Origin: Chloroflexota bacterium
GTDB lineage: Bacteria; Chloroflexota; UBA6077; FW602-bin22; CADDYW01
Length of the DNA stretch: 64,000 nucleotides
Direction of reading: 5' to 3'
NCBI GenBank assembly: GCA_021324795.1
Contig: JAJPIK010000053.1
Span: 1 to 64,000, forward strand
Shown piece by piece: positions 35,181 to 44,752 of this stretch. Each line of letters starts with the position of its first letter. Position 1 is the stretch's first letter. Under the pieces are notes generated by a model that did not search any database, had not been told where the DNA came from, and saw only the letters and a program-made list of their open reading frames with translations. The position numbers and the translations under genes are program-made.

Positions 35181-36242
35181 ATGATTCGCGCACAAATCGT
35201 CGGGGCAACCGGCTACGGTGGCCTTGGCATTATCGAACTTCTGCTGCGGCATCCGGAGATCCAGATCGTCGACTTGCTCGCCAAAACTGACGTCGGTAAA
35301 CCAGTCAGTGATTTCTTTCCCCATCTCCGCGGTTTCTGCGATCAAATGGTCGAGGATGCCTCGCCCGAGCGGATCGGCGCTGGTTGCGATCTGGTGATCT
35401 TCGCGACGCCAGATCGGGTTGGTATGCAATACGCCGCCCAAGCGCTTGCACGTGGTGCACGAGTCGTCGACTACAGCGGTGACTTTCGCTTCGAGTCGGC
35501 CGAGCGCTATCGGGAATACGCGATGCGCCACCCGTCGGTCGGCGGCAAGCCGCACCTGTCACCCGAGCTCCTGTCGCGAAACGTCTATGGGATTCCCGAG
35601 CTGTTCCGCGAGCGAATTCGCGACGCACGCCTGGTCGGCAATCCGGGCTGCTTTGCGGTTGCCATGATTCTCAGTCTGGCACCGGCCGTCAAGTCTGGTC
35701 TGATCGATCCTCGGTCGATCATCGTCGATGGCAAGACCGGCATCTCCGGCGGTGGCAAAAAGCCGAGCGCAACATTCCATTTCCCGGATCGTGACGGCAA
35801 CGTCACCCCCTACCGGATCGCTAACCACCAGCATGCGATCGAGACGAAAATGGCGCTCGCTGACGTTGGTGGCCAGGCGATCGGCCTGACCTTTGTCCCG
35901 CACCTGGTGCCGATCAGTCGGGGGATTTTGACCACCTGCTACGCGACGTTGCGCCAAGACGTCGGTGCCCAAGACGTCTACGACCTCTATCGCGAGTTCT
36001 ACGCTGGCGAGCCATTCGTGCGGGTCTTTCCCCCGGGGGTTACGCCCGGCATTAAGACGGCGATCGGCACCAACCTCTGTGACGTCTCCTATGCCGTCGA
36101 TCGCGAGAACGGGCGCCTCGTCGTGACCGGAGCAATCGACAACCTGCTCAAAGGCCAGGCCGGCAATGCCCTGCAAAACGTTAATGTGATGTTCGGTCTG
36201 CCCGAAATGCTGGGGCTGGAGCGAACGCCGCTCTATCCTTGA
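35181..36242 (+). CDS. argC: N-acetyl-gamma-glutamyl-phosphate reductase
   Basis: This 353-residue enzyme makes N-acetylglutamate semialdehyde with NADPH in arginine synthesis. The N-terminal IVGATGYGG nucleotide loop, the catalytic Cys157 in GNPGCFA, KTGISGGGKKPS and the late VPHLVPISRGI segment are diagnostic. GGGAGG at about 35163 supports the start. No other arg gene is adjacent, which is unusual since argC often heads argCJBD. Confidence 0.95.
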   Translation: MIRAQIVGATGYGGLGIIELLLRHPEIQIVDLLAKTDVGKPVSDFFPHLRGFCDQMVEDASPERIGAGCDLVIFATPDRVGMQYAAQALARGARVVDYSGDFRFESAERYREYAMRHPSVGGKPHLSPELLSRNVYGIPELFRERIRDARLVGNPGCFAVAMILSLAPAVKSGLIDPRSIIVDGKTGISGGGKKPSATFHFPDRDGNVTPYRIANHQHAIETKMALADVGGQAIGLTFVPHLVPISRGILTTCYATLRQDVGAQDVYDLYREFYAGEPFVRVFPPGVTPGIKTAIGTNLCDVSYAVDRENGRLVVTGAIDNLLKGQAGNALQNVNVMFGLPEMLGLERTPLYP

Positions 36243-36260
36243 CCTGGAGTCCCCGGCTTG

Positions 36261-36330
36261 AAAAAAGAGGAGGGGCAGAGATCCGGCGCTATAGCGCCCA
36301 AGGCCTTAGCCTCCGTTCCTGCCCCCTTTT
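36261..36330. terminator. Bidirectional terminator-like hairpin
   Basis: An A-rich tract with GGGGCAG (36272-36278) pairs with CTGCCCCCTTTT (36319-36330), and GGCGCTATAGCGCC forms an inner palindrome. It lies between the convergent argC and the small membrane protein gene, with A/T runs on both sides. Confidence 0.65.
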
Positions 36331-36341
36331 CAATTTTCAAT

Positions 36342-36563
36342 CTACGCTTGAGCCCGGCGTTTGGCTTCCCAGAGGGTGCTCAGGGCGACGACGAGGATAA
36401 CGCCGAGACCAATGATCGGCGGGATCAGATTCGTTGAGACAGCGCTCGTGTGAACGAGGATGGCGCCAATCGCTAGGACGAGGATAATCCCTGCCGCGAT
36501 CTCCCAGGCATCCCCGACGATAAAGTCGTACCAGAATTCGAAAAAGCCGACAATCAGCCGCAT
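36342..36563 (-). CDS. Small membrane protein downstream of FTR1-like permease
   Basis: This 73-residue protein has two or three hydrophobic segments (EIAAGIILVLAIGAILV and LIPPIIGLGVILVVAL) and a basic C-terminus (WEAKRRAQA). No family is recognised. It begins 19 bp after the permease stop, so it is probably co-transcribed and may be an accessory subunit. Confidence 0.7.
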   Translation of the reverse strand: MRLIVGFFEFWYDFIVGDAWEIAAGIILVLAIGAILVHTSAVSTNLIPPIIGLGVILVVALSTLWEAKRRAQA

Positions 36564-36582
36564 GGAATAACCTCTTCCCCTT

Positions 36583-37416
36583 TTAGTGTCCTGCCCCGAC
36601 TCCGACCTCTGAGATCACGCTGACCGTTCGTGCGTTACGCCCGCCTGGTAGACGGCTGAGGCCGGCGATTGCCAGTTGGGACAGCAGAATCCAGGCGATC
36701 AGCACGCCGAGGAGCGAGAGATCCTGCCCCGGCCATTCCAGGCTCTGGCCGCTGCCAAAGTAGCCGAGTCCCTCGACCGACCAGAAGGTGCCAAAGGTGC
36801 TCAGGAGCAAGCCGACGACGTACTTCATCGTGTTTTCGGGAACCGTCGAGAGCGGTCGGTGGGCGAGGGAGCCGGCAATGATCACCAGCAGCCCGGCCAG
36901 GGCAGCGCCTTCGGCCGCGAGCAAAATGCCGTTCACGTTCGGCTGGCTGGCGGTCAACCCGAAGGTGATGACGATGAAAACGACTTCCAATCCTTCGAGG
37001 AAAACGCCCTTGAATGAGACAACGAAGGCAAACCAATCGAGGCCAAGCCGCGTTTCATGACCGGCCTTCCGGGCTTCTTCCTGCTCCTTGCGAAAGATCG
37101 CATCTTCGTCGTGCATGGCTTTCAGCCCGGATGAGCGCAGGATTGACTTACGAAGCCACTGCAGGCCGAAGATCAAGAGCAGCGTTCCGATGATGATCTG
37201 GAGCAGCGCCTCGGAAACGGTGTGGACGAGGGCCACGCCGGCGATGCCGGTGACGACGGCGAGCATGAGTACCGCTGCCCCGGTACCGATCAGCGTCGCG
37301 CGCCAGCTTCGGGTCAACCCCATTGCTAGGACGATGGTGAAGGCTTCGACGAACTCGACGCCCGACGCGAGAAAAGATGCGACGAACAGGCTAATTGTTC
37401 CTACGCTCAAGCCCAT
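36583..37416 (-). CDS. FTR1-like predicted metal-ion permease
   Basis: This 277-residue protein has about seven helices in two similar halves. Each half carries an ExxE motif inside a helix: E21-F-V-E24 and E141-G-L-E144 (LEGLEVVFIV), which parallels the REGLE motif of FTR1/EfeU iron permeases. I infer an iron or manganese importer or exporter; some annotation systems call this family only an uncharacterised membrane protein (COG4280-like). The upstream region has an inverted repeat suited to a metal regulator. Confidence 0.7.
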   Translation of the reverse strand: MGLSVGTISLFVASFLASGVEFVEAFTIVLAMGLTRSWRATLIGTGAAVLMLAVVTGIAGVALVHTVSEALLQIIIGTLLLIFGLQWLRKSILRSSGLKAMHDEDAIFRKEQEEARKAGHETRLGLDWFAFVVSFKGVFLEGLEVVFIVITFGLTASQPNVNGILLAAEGAALAGLLVIIAGSLAHRPLSTVPENTMKYVVGLLLSTFGTFWSVEGLGYFGSGQSLEWPGQDLSLLGVLIAWILLSQLAIAGLSRLPGGRNARTVSVISEVGVGAGH

Positions 37417-37470
37417 TGGTTACCTCCTCAACGGCTCTCGTCAGGATTATCTGCTACCCCTGGTTTTCCT

Positions 37471-37530
37471 TTAGCATCGACTTACAATCTCTGCTCATTG
37501 TAGCATCTGTTACAACACCACTGATGCTAC
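37471..37530 (-). promoter_or_regulatory. TAGCATC repeat operator before FTR1-like gene
   Basis: GTAGCATC (37500-37507) and GATGCTAC (37523-37530) are perfect inverted copies 15 bp apart, and a third TTAGCATC begins at 37471. They lie 55-115 bp upstream of the permease start at 37416. This looks like a regulator site, perhaps of the Fur or DtxR/MntR type. Confidence 0.5.
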
Positions 37531-37625
37531 TAAGGTTACGGTCGACTGTCAAGTCTGGGACTACTCTTGACGCCGCCGGTTGGGTGGTTTAGGCTCACGG
37601 CAATTGCCAAGGTCGGGAGGAGAGC

Positions 37626-38627
37626 ATGGAAAAGCGGATCCTGGGACGAACTGGCCTCGAAGTCAGCTTGCTGGGGATGGGGGGAGCGTTCATCACGAGC
37701 CGAGTCGGGACCGAGCGCGACGAAGCACGGCGGGCAGTGCATCGAGCTTTCGAGCTGGGCATCAATTACGTCGATACGGCGCCCAGCTACTCAGACAGTG
37801 AAGAAGTCCTGGGCTACGCCTTGGATGGCGTGACTCGGCCGTTTTATCTCTCGACTAAGCTGGGTGGCCGTCCGCAGCCATTCGATCCCCGGGACAAGAG
37901 CGGCTTGCGTCGCTCGGTCGAAGAGAGCTTACGCCTCCTGCGACGCGACCACCTCGACATCCTTTTCATCCACGAGCCGGATCGCCCCGGCCAGTACGAT
38001 TGGTGGACCGATTGGGAAAGCTTTCACGGTCCGGTGAACGAGCTCTTAGACGAGCTCAAGGCCGAGGGAATCATTCGCTTCACTGGCCTGGGTGGAACTA
38101 CCGCCTACGAGCTACCCCGGATCGTCGCCACCGGCCGCTACGATGTCGTCCTCACCGCGTTCAACTACAGCTTGCTCTGGCGGGAAGCAACCATCGCGGT
38201 GCTGCCGGAGGCGAAGCGCCAAGGGATGGGAATTATCGTCGGCTCACCCCTCCAGCAAGGAGCACTGGCTCGATGCTATGACGCGCAGATTCGCTCGGGC
38301 GCGCCCTGGCTCAGTCCGCCCCGCCGCGAGCAATATCGCCGCCTCTACGCTTTCGTTGACGAGATTGGAATCCCGCTGGCCGAGTTGGGCATGCGGTTCG
38401 TCATCTCGAATCCAGACATTAGCATGACCCTGACCGGCGCACGCTCGGTGGCCGAGGTCGAGGCAAACGCTGCGGCAGTTGAAAAGGGTCCGCTGCCGCG
38501 AGAGATCCTGGATCGCCTCCAAGAAATCGCCGACCTGGTGCCTTTTCGTCCCTGGGAAGAGCCATTTGTCATGCCTTTCGAGCGCCCGTACCGGGGGCCG
38601 GGGCCGGCCTCGCGAGGCGTGGCGTAG
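37626..38627 (+). CDS. Aldo/keto reductase
   Basis: This 333-residue NADPH-dependent (beta/alpha)8 enzyme belongs to the AKR superfamily, near the L-galactose/D-threo-aldose dehydrogenase group. GINYVDTAPSYSDSEEVLGYAL carries the Asp and Tyr of the catalytic tetrad in DTAPSY, STKLGGR holds the Lys, and LDILFIHEPD the His. GGGAGGAGAGC precedes the ATG at 37626. It fits deoxy-sugar catabolism. Confidence 0.92.
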   Translation: MEKRILGRTGLEVSLLGMGGAFITSRVGTERDEARRAVHRAFELGINYVDTAPSYSDSEEVLGYALDGVTRPFYLSTKLGGRPQPFDPRDKSGLRRSVEESLRLLRRDHLDILFIHEPDRPGQYDWWTDWESFHGPVNELLDELKAEGIIRFTGLGGTTAYELPRIVATGRYDVVLTAFNYSLLWREATIAVLPEAKRQGMGIIVGSPLQQGALARCYDAQIRSGAPWLSPPRREQYRRLYAFVDEIGIPLAELGMRFVISNPDISMTLTGARSVAEVEANAAAVEKGPLPREILDRLQEIADLVPFRPWEEPFVMPFERPYRGPGPASRGVA

Positions 38628-38637
38628 CCCTGGGGTC

Positions 38638-40158
38638 CTAGCCCCGAGCGGGTTTCTTTTCCAGCATCTCTTTGCCACGGACGAGCGAGGTGAAGACGCC
38701 AATCGCGGCGATTGCCGCGCAGACGAGGAAGGCGCCCTGGAAGGCGGTATCAAAGGTCTGTTGGAGCGTGCTAACCCTTCCCGCTTGAGTTTGGCCGAGC
38801 GCGGCGAGTTGGGCACCGGCGTCGGCTCCTCCCAGGCTCATGAAGATTGCCCCGGCCAATGCCACACTCACACTCTGGCCGACAACCCGCCCGGTGGCGA
38901 GAAACCCGGCTGCGATCCCTTGTCGCCCGCGTGGTGCGGCGCCCATTAGGGCACTGTTGTTTGGCGATTGGAAGAGTCCCTGGCCGATCCCGGTGAAGAC
39001 CAGCGTGCCGATGACTTGGACGACCGGCGTCTGCGCGGTCAGAGTCGAGATCAAAACTAACCCCAGGCAGGCGATCGCGAGACCGATTGATGCCAGCCAG
39101 CGGGTGCCAATCCGGTCGGCGAGCGCGCCGCTGAACGGCGCGATGCAGGCGATCGTCAGCGGTAGTGGGGTGAGCAAGAGGCCAGCGTCCAGCGTTGAAA
39201 AGCCGCGGAGCTCTTCTAAATAGAAGGGCATCAGGAAGCTCACCGCGGTGAGCGCGAGAAAAGCCAACACCAGACTGCCATTCGCCGCCGCGAACAAACG
39301 GTTGCGCAAGAGCGAAAGGTCGACGATTGGATCGTTGACCCGGCTTTCGACAAAGACCAGCGCGGTCAAACAGATGACCGCGACGACCATGCAGGTGATC
39401 AGTCGGGACGAGGACCAGCCCCATTCCTGGCCAAAGGAAAGGCCGAGGGTCAGCGCCGCCAAGCCAACTCCGAGCAGTGCCGCGCCAAGCGGATCGAAGC
39501 GCCCTTCGCCACGCTTTACCTGCTCTCTCAGGATGCGTAACGTCGCGAACACTCCAACGATCCCGATCGGAACGTTCACGTAGAAGATCGCTCGCCAGGT
39601 GAAGTCTTGAGTCAGAATGCCACCGAGGGTCGGACCGGTGCTAATGCCGAGCGCGACGGTCAGCGAATTCAACCCGAGAGCGCGGCCCCGCTCGTGAGGC
39701 GGAAAGGCAGTGGTCAGCATCGCCGGGCTGATCGCCATCAGCAGCGCTCCGCCGGCCCCTTGCAATGCTCGGAATCCGACGAGCCAGCCCAGCGTCGGTG
39801 CCGCGCCGCTCAGCGCCGAGCCAAGGGTGAAGACGACGAGGCCAGCTAGCCAGATCGGCTTCCGTCCAGTTATATCGGCCAGGCGCCCGATCGTCAGCAG
39901 GAGAGCCGCGACGACCACGAGATAGGCGATGATCACCCACTCGACCGCTCCATTGAGTGGCTCGCCAAACGAGGTCGCGATCGCCGGTAAGCTAATGTTG
40001 ACGATCGATGAATCGAGCGTCGCCATGAAGATGCCGATACCGACAATCGCCAGGACCGCCCACTTATCGGCGTAGGGATTTGTTACCAGGCGCTCTCGAA
40101 TTGCCGCGCTCACGCTTGCCTCCACGCTGATTCGAGGAAGATCCCAATCGAGAGCCAT
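38638..40158 (-). CDS. MFS transporter, DHA2 (EmrB/QacA) drug efflux type
   Basis: This 506-residue carrier has about 14 helices. Motif D1-like MATLDSSIVNISLPAI in helix 1 and motif C (LGISTGPTLGGIL) in helix 5 mark a proton-driven drug exporter. It is alone, with no MarR or TetR regulator nearby. It converges with the aldo/keto reductase gene. Confidence 0.92.
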   Translation of the reverse strand: MALDWDLPRISVEASVSAAIRERLVTNPYADKWAVLAIVGIGIFMATLDSSIVNISLPAIATSFGEPLNGAVEWVIIAYLVVVAALLLTIGRLADITGRKPIWLAGLVVFTLGSALSGAAPTLGWLVGFRALQGAGGALLMAISPAMLTTAFPPHERGRALGLNSLTVALGISTGPTLGGILTQDFTWRAIFYVNVPIGIVGVFATLRILREQVKRGEGRFDPLGAALLGVGLAALTLGLSFGQEWGWSSSRLITCMVVAVICLTALVFVESRVNDPIVDLSLLRNRLFAAANGSLVLAFLALTAVSFLMPFYLEELRGFSTLDAGLLLTPLPLTIACIAPFSGALADRIGTRWLASIGLAIACLGLVLISTLTAQTPVVQVIGTLVFTGIGQGLFQSPNNSALMGAAPRGRQGIAAGFLATGRVVGQSVSVALAGAIFMSLGGADAGAQLAALGQTQAGRVSTLQQTFDTAFQGAFLVCAAIAAIGVFTSLVRGKEMLEKKPARG

Positions 40159-40194
40159 GCCGTGGTGACATGGCCACTCAGAACTGATTTACGC

Positions 40195-42036
40195 TCACTG
40201 GTGCTTAATGACCCATTCCACGTACACGTAATACGCCCCCAGTGTGGCCCCATCTTCCGTCGTCAAGCAAGTCTCCAGATGCGATTGGCCGGCCGGCAGG
40301 GTCAGCTCGAAGCTGGCGGCAGTATCCATGGGGCCAACCGGTTTGCTTGCCTCGACGCCCGCGACACGGATCGTCGCCTGCTTGATCGGGATCGCGCGAC
40401 CGCCACCGTAGCCGGTGGCAATGCTGTTATTGTAGGGCTTGATCTCCCCAGGGATGCCCGTGCTCAGTGGCAGATTGGCTTCGCGGGGCCAGCGGCGAAG
40501 CTCGAAGCGGTACGTCCCACTCCGAGCGACGTTGACTTCCCAGTAGCCGTTCAACTCCGGCCCCTGGCGCACCTGCGACTGATTCCAGACCGCGCGAACG
40601 TCATCGGCGTATTCGGCGATGCCAACAGTCGGCTCAGACGGACCTTTGATCCGCCGCCAATCGTGCGAAGTGAGCTCGACGATCGGCTCATCACCACCGA
40701 TATGAATGGGAATCTCCTCGTCGAACCGCCCCGAAACGAGGTGCCACCACTCCTCGTAGTCATTCCGAAGCTGCTCGACCAGATCCGGGCGCTCGGCTGC
40801 GAGGTCGCGTCGCTGCTCGAGGTCGGCTGCAAGATCATACAACTCGCAGCCATTGATCAACCGCCAGGTCCCGCGCATCACGCAGCTCAGGCGCCATTTC
40901 AAAGGTTGGAGCAGCCGCTGAGAGTCAGTGACAATGGCGCGATCCGGCCATCCTCCTTTTTCCTCTCGGAGCAGAGGGACCAAGCTTCGTCCGTGGAAGG
41001 TGCTCGCCTCGACTTCGACGCCGCACAGATCGAGGAGCGTCGGCGTCATGTCGACGTTTGCCGTCAAGGTCGGGACTTCCCGCGATTCGGCGAAGCCACC
41101 GGCCGGCCAGTGCAGGAAGAGCGGCACCCGGTGACCACCTTCATAAGGTGAGTTCTTCTTGCCCCGCATGCCCGCGCTGTATCCGGCGACGACGAACCAG
41201 TTGGCGTCTACCTGGAGTCCGCCGGCGCTGCCGTTGTCGGTCATGAAGCAAAAGATGGTATTCTCGGCGAGACCGAGCTCGGCCAGCTTGGCGCGGAGCA
41301 GGCCAAGGTTGTAGTCGATGCAGGTGATCATGCCGTAGAACCTGATCATCTGGTCCGAGGCCGGATAGTCGAAGAACCGGGCCGCGGCAGGATCGGACTT
41401 GGCGAGCTCGAGATACGGGTTGCTGTACTTTTCCGGCACGATGTGCGGCGAATGCGGAGCGTTCGGAGTGACGTAGCAGAAGAAAGGCTCCGCGCGATGA
41501 CGAGAGATAAAATCCATGGCGAGCGAAAACCAGACGTCGGTGCAGTAGCCTTCGAAACGCTCCCACTTACCGTCGCGGCAATAGTAGTCGTCGATGTAGT
41601 TGTTTTCCCAGTGGTCCGGTGTGTTGCCAACGCCACCCCCACCGTGGGTGACAACTTCTTGAAAACCGTGGTCCTGGGGACGGTAGGGATAAGCGTCGCC
41701 CAGGTGCCACTTGCCAAAGAGACCGGTCACGTAGCCAGCTTCGCCGAGATAATCGGCGATCGTCCGCTCACTTTCGCGAAGCAGTGAGCGGCCGCCGATG
41801 GTGTGCCAGACCCCGGTACTGTTCGCATAATGGCCAGTCAACAATCCTGCCCGGGTTGGCGAGCAAGTGGGGCCACAATGGTAGTTCGTCAGGTGGACGC
41901 TTTCGGTGTACAGTCGATCAATGTTGGGGGTCTGGATATAGGGATTACCGTGGCAGGCCAGGTCGCCGTAGCCCTGGTCGTCGGTAAGCACGAAGACGAT
42001 GTTGGGCCGGGAGTTCGCCGGCGCTTGCTTCGCCAT
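40195..42036 (-). CDS. Arylsulfatase (formylglycine-dependent, Cys type)
   Basis: This 613-residue enzyme carries the maturation motif C58-S-P-T-R with AGLLTGH, metal Asp residues in LTDDQGYGD and FMTDNGSAGG. No signal peptide is seen. The last 150 residues form an extra beta-rich domain (ELNGYWEVNVARSGTYRFELRRWP...) that may bind carbohydrate. It follows the solute-binding protein gene by 9 bp, so binding protein and sulfatase are co-expressed: a sulfated-sugar uptake and processing unit. Confidence 0.93.
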   Translation of the reverse strand: MAKQAPANSRPNIVFVLTDDQGYGDLACHGNPYIQTPNIDRLYTESVHLTNYHCGPTCSPTRAGLLTGHYANSTGVWHTIGGRSLLRESERTIADYLGEAGYVTGLFGKWHLGDAYPYRPQDHGFQEVVTHGGGGVGNTPDHWENNYIDDYYCRDGKWERFEGYCTDVWFSLAMDFISRHRAEPFFCYVTPNAPHSPHIVPEKYSNPYLELAKSDPAAARFFDYPASDQMIRFYGMITCIDYNLGLLRAKLAELGLAENTIFCFMTDNGSAGGLQVDANWFVVAGYSAGMRGKKNSPYEGGHRVPLFLHWPAGGFAESREVPTLTANVDMTPTLLDLCGVEVEASTFHGRSLVPLLREEKGGWPDRAIVTDSQRLLQPLKWRLSCVMRGTWRLINGCELYDLAADLEQRRDLAAERPDLVEQLRNDYEEWWHLVSGRFDEEIPIHIGGDEPIVELTSHDWRRIKGPSEPTVGIAEYADDVRAVWNQSQVRQGPELNGYWEVNVARSGTYRFELRRWPREANLPLSTGIPGEIKPYNNSIATGYGGGRAIPIKQATIRVAGVEASKPVGPMDTAASFELTLPAGQSHLETCLTTEDGATLGAYYVYVEWVIKHQ

Positions 42037-42045
42037 GCTGCCCCT

Positions 42046-43593
42046 CTACGCCGGCTTTGCCAAGACATCGTCCATTGCCTTCTTCAGGTCGGCAATGAAG
42101 CTCTTATCCGGCTGGCGTTTGCCCAACCAGATCAGGTCAAGCATATTGTTCATTGCCGTCTCGACTTCAAAGGCGCGGAGGTTCTTCGCTACCCAAAATG
42201 CCGACTCTTCGGTCTCGTTCTTATATTCGAGCTGAATGAACGGGTCCTTTGCGTAGGGACCAAGGTCTTCGAGCTCGTCCACGCGCCCAACGAGGTATCC
42301 TTGGAACTTTCCAACAAGGTAGGCGAAGCGCTTATCGGCGATGGCGTACAAGAGTGAGAAAGACTCCTCCTTGTACTTCGAAAGCGCGATACCACAATGA
42401 CCAGCGCAGACTGCTCCCCAGCCGAGCGACTTGGGGCCCTTGGGAAAAGAGATGACCTTCCAGGGAAACTTATCTTTGACGGCATTGACGACGTTGAACT
42501 GGAAGGATCGATCCTCTTGGACCATCGCCACTTTTTCGGCCGCGAACATGGACACGAGACCACCGGTGGGGATCGCCGCATCGAGCGGTGCGACTTTGTC
42601 TTGGACGATCAATTGATAGGCCCAGTTGAGCCAGTCGGCAAAACCCTGGCTGTCGACAGTGCTGGTGGTGCCATCCTTCGAGATCAGGTCTCCACCGAAC
42701 TGTCGCACCTGGCTAGTGATCGGCTGATTGTCACGCATCTTGAGCGAGAGGCCGTAGACGTCACGCTTATCTTTCGGTCCCTGACTCAGCTTGTTGGCCC
42801 AGGTTCGCAAATCGTCGAAGGTATTGCCATAGACAGGCGGCTCGGGGATGCCGGCGTCCTTGAACATCTTGAGGTTGACCCAGACCCAGGAGTAACCGGG
42901 ATAGCCGGCCTTGGGCAAAGCCCAGGTTTTCCCATCCATAGTCAGCGTGTCGAGAACTGCCTTGATCCATTCGTCGCGTGAGATCTTGTACGACGTGAGA
43001 AAGTCGTCGACTGGCTGGAGCACCTTAGCCTGCGCCAAGTGGCGATACTCATTGTGACCGTCGCTGCTCCAGGTGAGGTCACCAATCGTGCCGGCTGCCG
43101 CCAGCGTTTCAAGCTTCGGAACGTAATTCGCGTCACCCGGAATTGGCTCCAATTGAACCTTAATCCCGGTCTGCTGGGTCCATTCGCCCGGGCGATAGAC
43201 GTAGATCGATGGCTCCGACTTTTCGCCACCGGTCCGCATATGGAACCGCAAGGTAATCGGTTGCTTCGCTTGGGGTGGCTTGATGATAATGTCCGGTCCA
43301 GGAACGCCCGGCTCAGGTGGAACGAAGGTAGAGATCGCGGCCTGGGTTGGCGCCGCTACGCTCGTGGCGGCGGCCTGAGTGGGAACCGCGGTGCTGGCCG
43401 CCGTGGTTGGGGTTGACGAGACGATTCGAACGGCTGGAAGGGGTTGGGTCGGGGCAGTTTGTGGAGCCGGGGTCGAGTTCACGGCAGGGCTGGCTGTCCC
43501 ACCACCGCACGCGATGACGAGTGACGCTGCTGCCAGAGCTCCACCAGTCAGGATAGTCAGGCGCAAGACGCCTCTTCGGCTCAGCTTCTCCAC
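42046..43593 (-). CDS. Solute-binding lipoprotein coupled to sulfatase
   Basis: This 515-residue paralog of the protein at 2136-3698 has the same EKLSRR start, a lipobox Cys29 (LVIACGGG) and long runs of shared sequence (QPITLRFHMRTGG, YVYRPGEW, LEPIPGDANY, LAAAGTIGDLTW). No permeases follow; the sulfatase gene does. It may share the permeases encoded at 111-2007 or lack its own after deletion. Confidence 0.92.
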   Translation of the reverse strand: MEKLSRRGVLRLTILTGGALAAASLVIACGGGTASPAVNSTPAPQTAPTQPLPAVRIVSSTPTTAASTAVPTQAAATSVAAPTQAAISTFVPPEPGVPGPDIIIKPPQAKQPITLRFHMRTGGEKSEPSIYVYRPGEWTQQTGIKVQLEPIPGDANYVPKLETLAAAGTIGDLTWSSDGHNEYRHLAQAKVLQPVDDFLTSYKISRDEWIKAVLDTLTMDGKTWALPKAGYPGYSWVWVNLKMFKDAGIPEPPVYGNTFDDLRTWANKLSQGPKDKRDVYGLSLKMRDNQPITSQVRQFGGDLISKDGTTSTVDSQGFADWLNWAYQLIVQDKVAPLDAAIPTGGLVSMFAAEKVAMVQEDRSFQFNVVNAVKDKFPWKVISFPKGPKSLGWGAVCAGHCGIALSKYKEESFSLLYAIADKRFAYLVGKFQGYLVGRVDELEDLGPYAKDPFIQLEYKNETEESAFWVAKNLRAFEVETAMNNMLDLIWLGKRQPDKSFIADLKKAMDDVLAKPA

Positions 43594-43808
43594 GATTCGG
43601 CTCCTCCTACTCTCACGCGACCAGATCTAGAAAGATCCCTCAGAATGTATCTGACCGGTTTTCACGAGTCAATATCGGTTGTAAGGCCGCGTGCTTGGTT
43701 CCGATGATCGGCCCCGTCTGGGGTGCCTGCCGATTACATCTGCAGCGGCCGATTGGGCCATGGGTGACTCATCATATAATGAATGTATCAATGGACAGGT
43801 GACGTGCA

Positions 43809-44498
43809 ATGCAAGTTCGGCGCGAAGGGAAGCTTTCTAGAGCAACGGGGCAGCCGTCGTTTCTCGCGGAGCTGCCGGCCGATTTGCAGGAACGAGTGCA
43901 TGAGGCCACCGAGTGTCGCCAGCTCACTGCTGGCGAGATCTTCGCGCTCGAGGAAGCTCCCTGTCCCGGATTGTGCGTTGTCGAGAGCGGGTTGGTGAAG
44001 GTCTTCAAGCTCTCCGCTGACGGCCGAGAACAGGTGCTCCTGCTCGCTCGTCCTGGTGAATCATTTGCCGACGCTTCCGCGTTCACCGGCCAGCCGATGC
44101 TGGCGAGTGTGGCCGCGGTTGAGCCGTCGACTATCCGAATCCTCCCAACCGCTGCTTTGGACCGTTTGCTGGATGAAGATCCCCGCTTCGCGCGTGCCGT
44201 TATTCGACATCTCAGCGTTCGCCTTCAGCACGTCGTGAGTCTGGTCGAGGATCTCTCGTTCCGTCACGTGCAGGCTCGGGTGGCCAAGGTGCTGCTCCAA
44301 TCTTTACGGCCACAGTCCGGGATTGGTGCGGGCATCGGTCAGCGTCAGCTAACCCAGCGCGAAATTGCCGAAATGGTTGGTACAGCACGGGAAGTCGTAT
44401 CACGGACGCTCGGTGCGTTCACCGATCAAGGATTGATCCGAATCGACCGCGGCCAGATTGAGCTCCTCGACCCTGCCGCGCTCGCGGCATTGTTGTGA
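43809..44498 (+). CDS. Crp/Fnr family regulator (DNR/NnrR-like)
   Basis: This 229-residue regulator has a cyclic-nucleotide-fold sensor domain (about 15-130), a dimer helix and a winged helix whose recognition segment reads TQREIAEMVGTAREVVSRTL. The FNR-type N-terminal Cys cluster is absent; Cys occur as CPGLC inside the beta barrel. Position at the head of the NnrS gene cluster suggests a nitric-oxide-responsive DNR/NnrR role, which is inference. Confidence 0.9.
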   Translation: MQVRREGKLSRATGQPSFLAELPADLQERVHEATECRQLTAGEIFALEEAPCPGLCVVESGLVKVFKLSADGREQVLLLARPGESFADASAFTGQPMLASVAAVEPSTIRILPTAALDRLLDEDPRFARAVIRHLSVRLQHVVSLVEDLSFRHVQARVAKVLLQSLRPQSGIGAGIGQRQLTQREIAEMVGTAREVVSRTLGAFTDQGLIRIDRGQIELLDPAALAALL

Positions 44499-44512
44499 AC
44501 CCTGCCCAAGCG

Positions 44513-44524
44513 GACTTTTGTCAC
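44513..44524. promoter_or_regulatory. Candidate Crp/Fnr-type site before nnrS-like gene
   Basis: GACTTTTGTCAC matches a GAC-N4-GTC core and is followed by GGC, as at 46184-46200. It lies 15 bp after the regulator stop and 229 bp before the membrane gene. The rest of the gap 44499-44752 holds only a 25-codon frame (44676-44753) that I cannot support as a gene. Confidence 0.4.
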
Positions 44525-44752
44525 GGCCCTTTCAGCGCGGCTGGAGTAGCTTGTTCATGAGATGTTCAGGAGTGTTGGGCCGAGATTCCGGAGTTCTTCG
44601 GGCGTCTCAGACAAAATTTGCGCGTGTGGCCGTGCAGCGTTGGTCCTCTGCACGGCTGTGGGAGGAGGTCGACTCATGCCATCGGCGCGACGATCTTTTC
44701 TTGCCGCGGCACAGGCCTTGACTGATGGCCGTCTTCCAGGCACAGTGACCTG

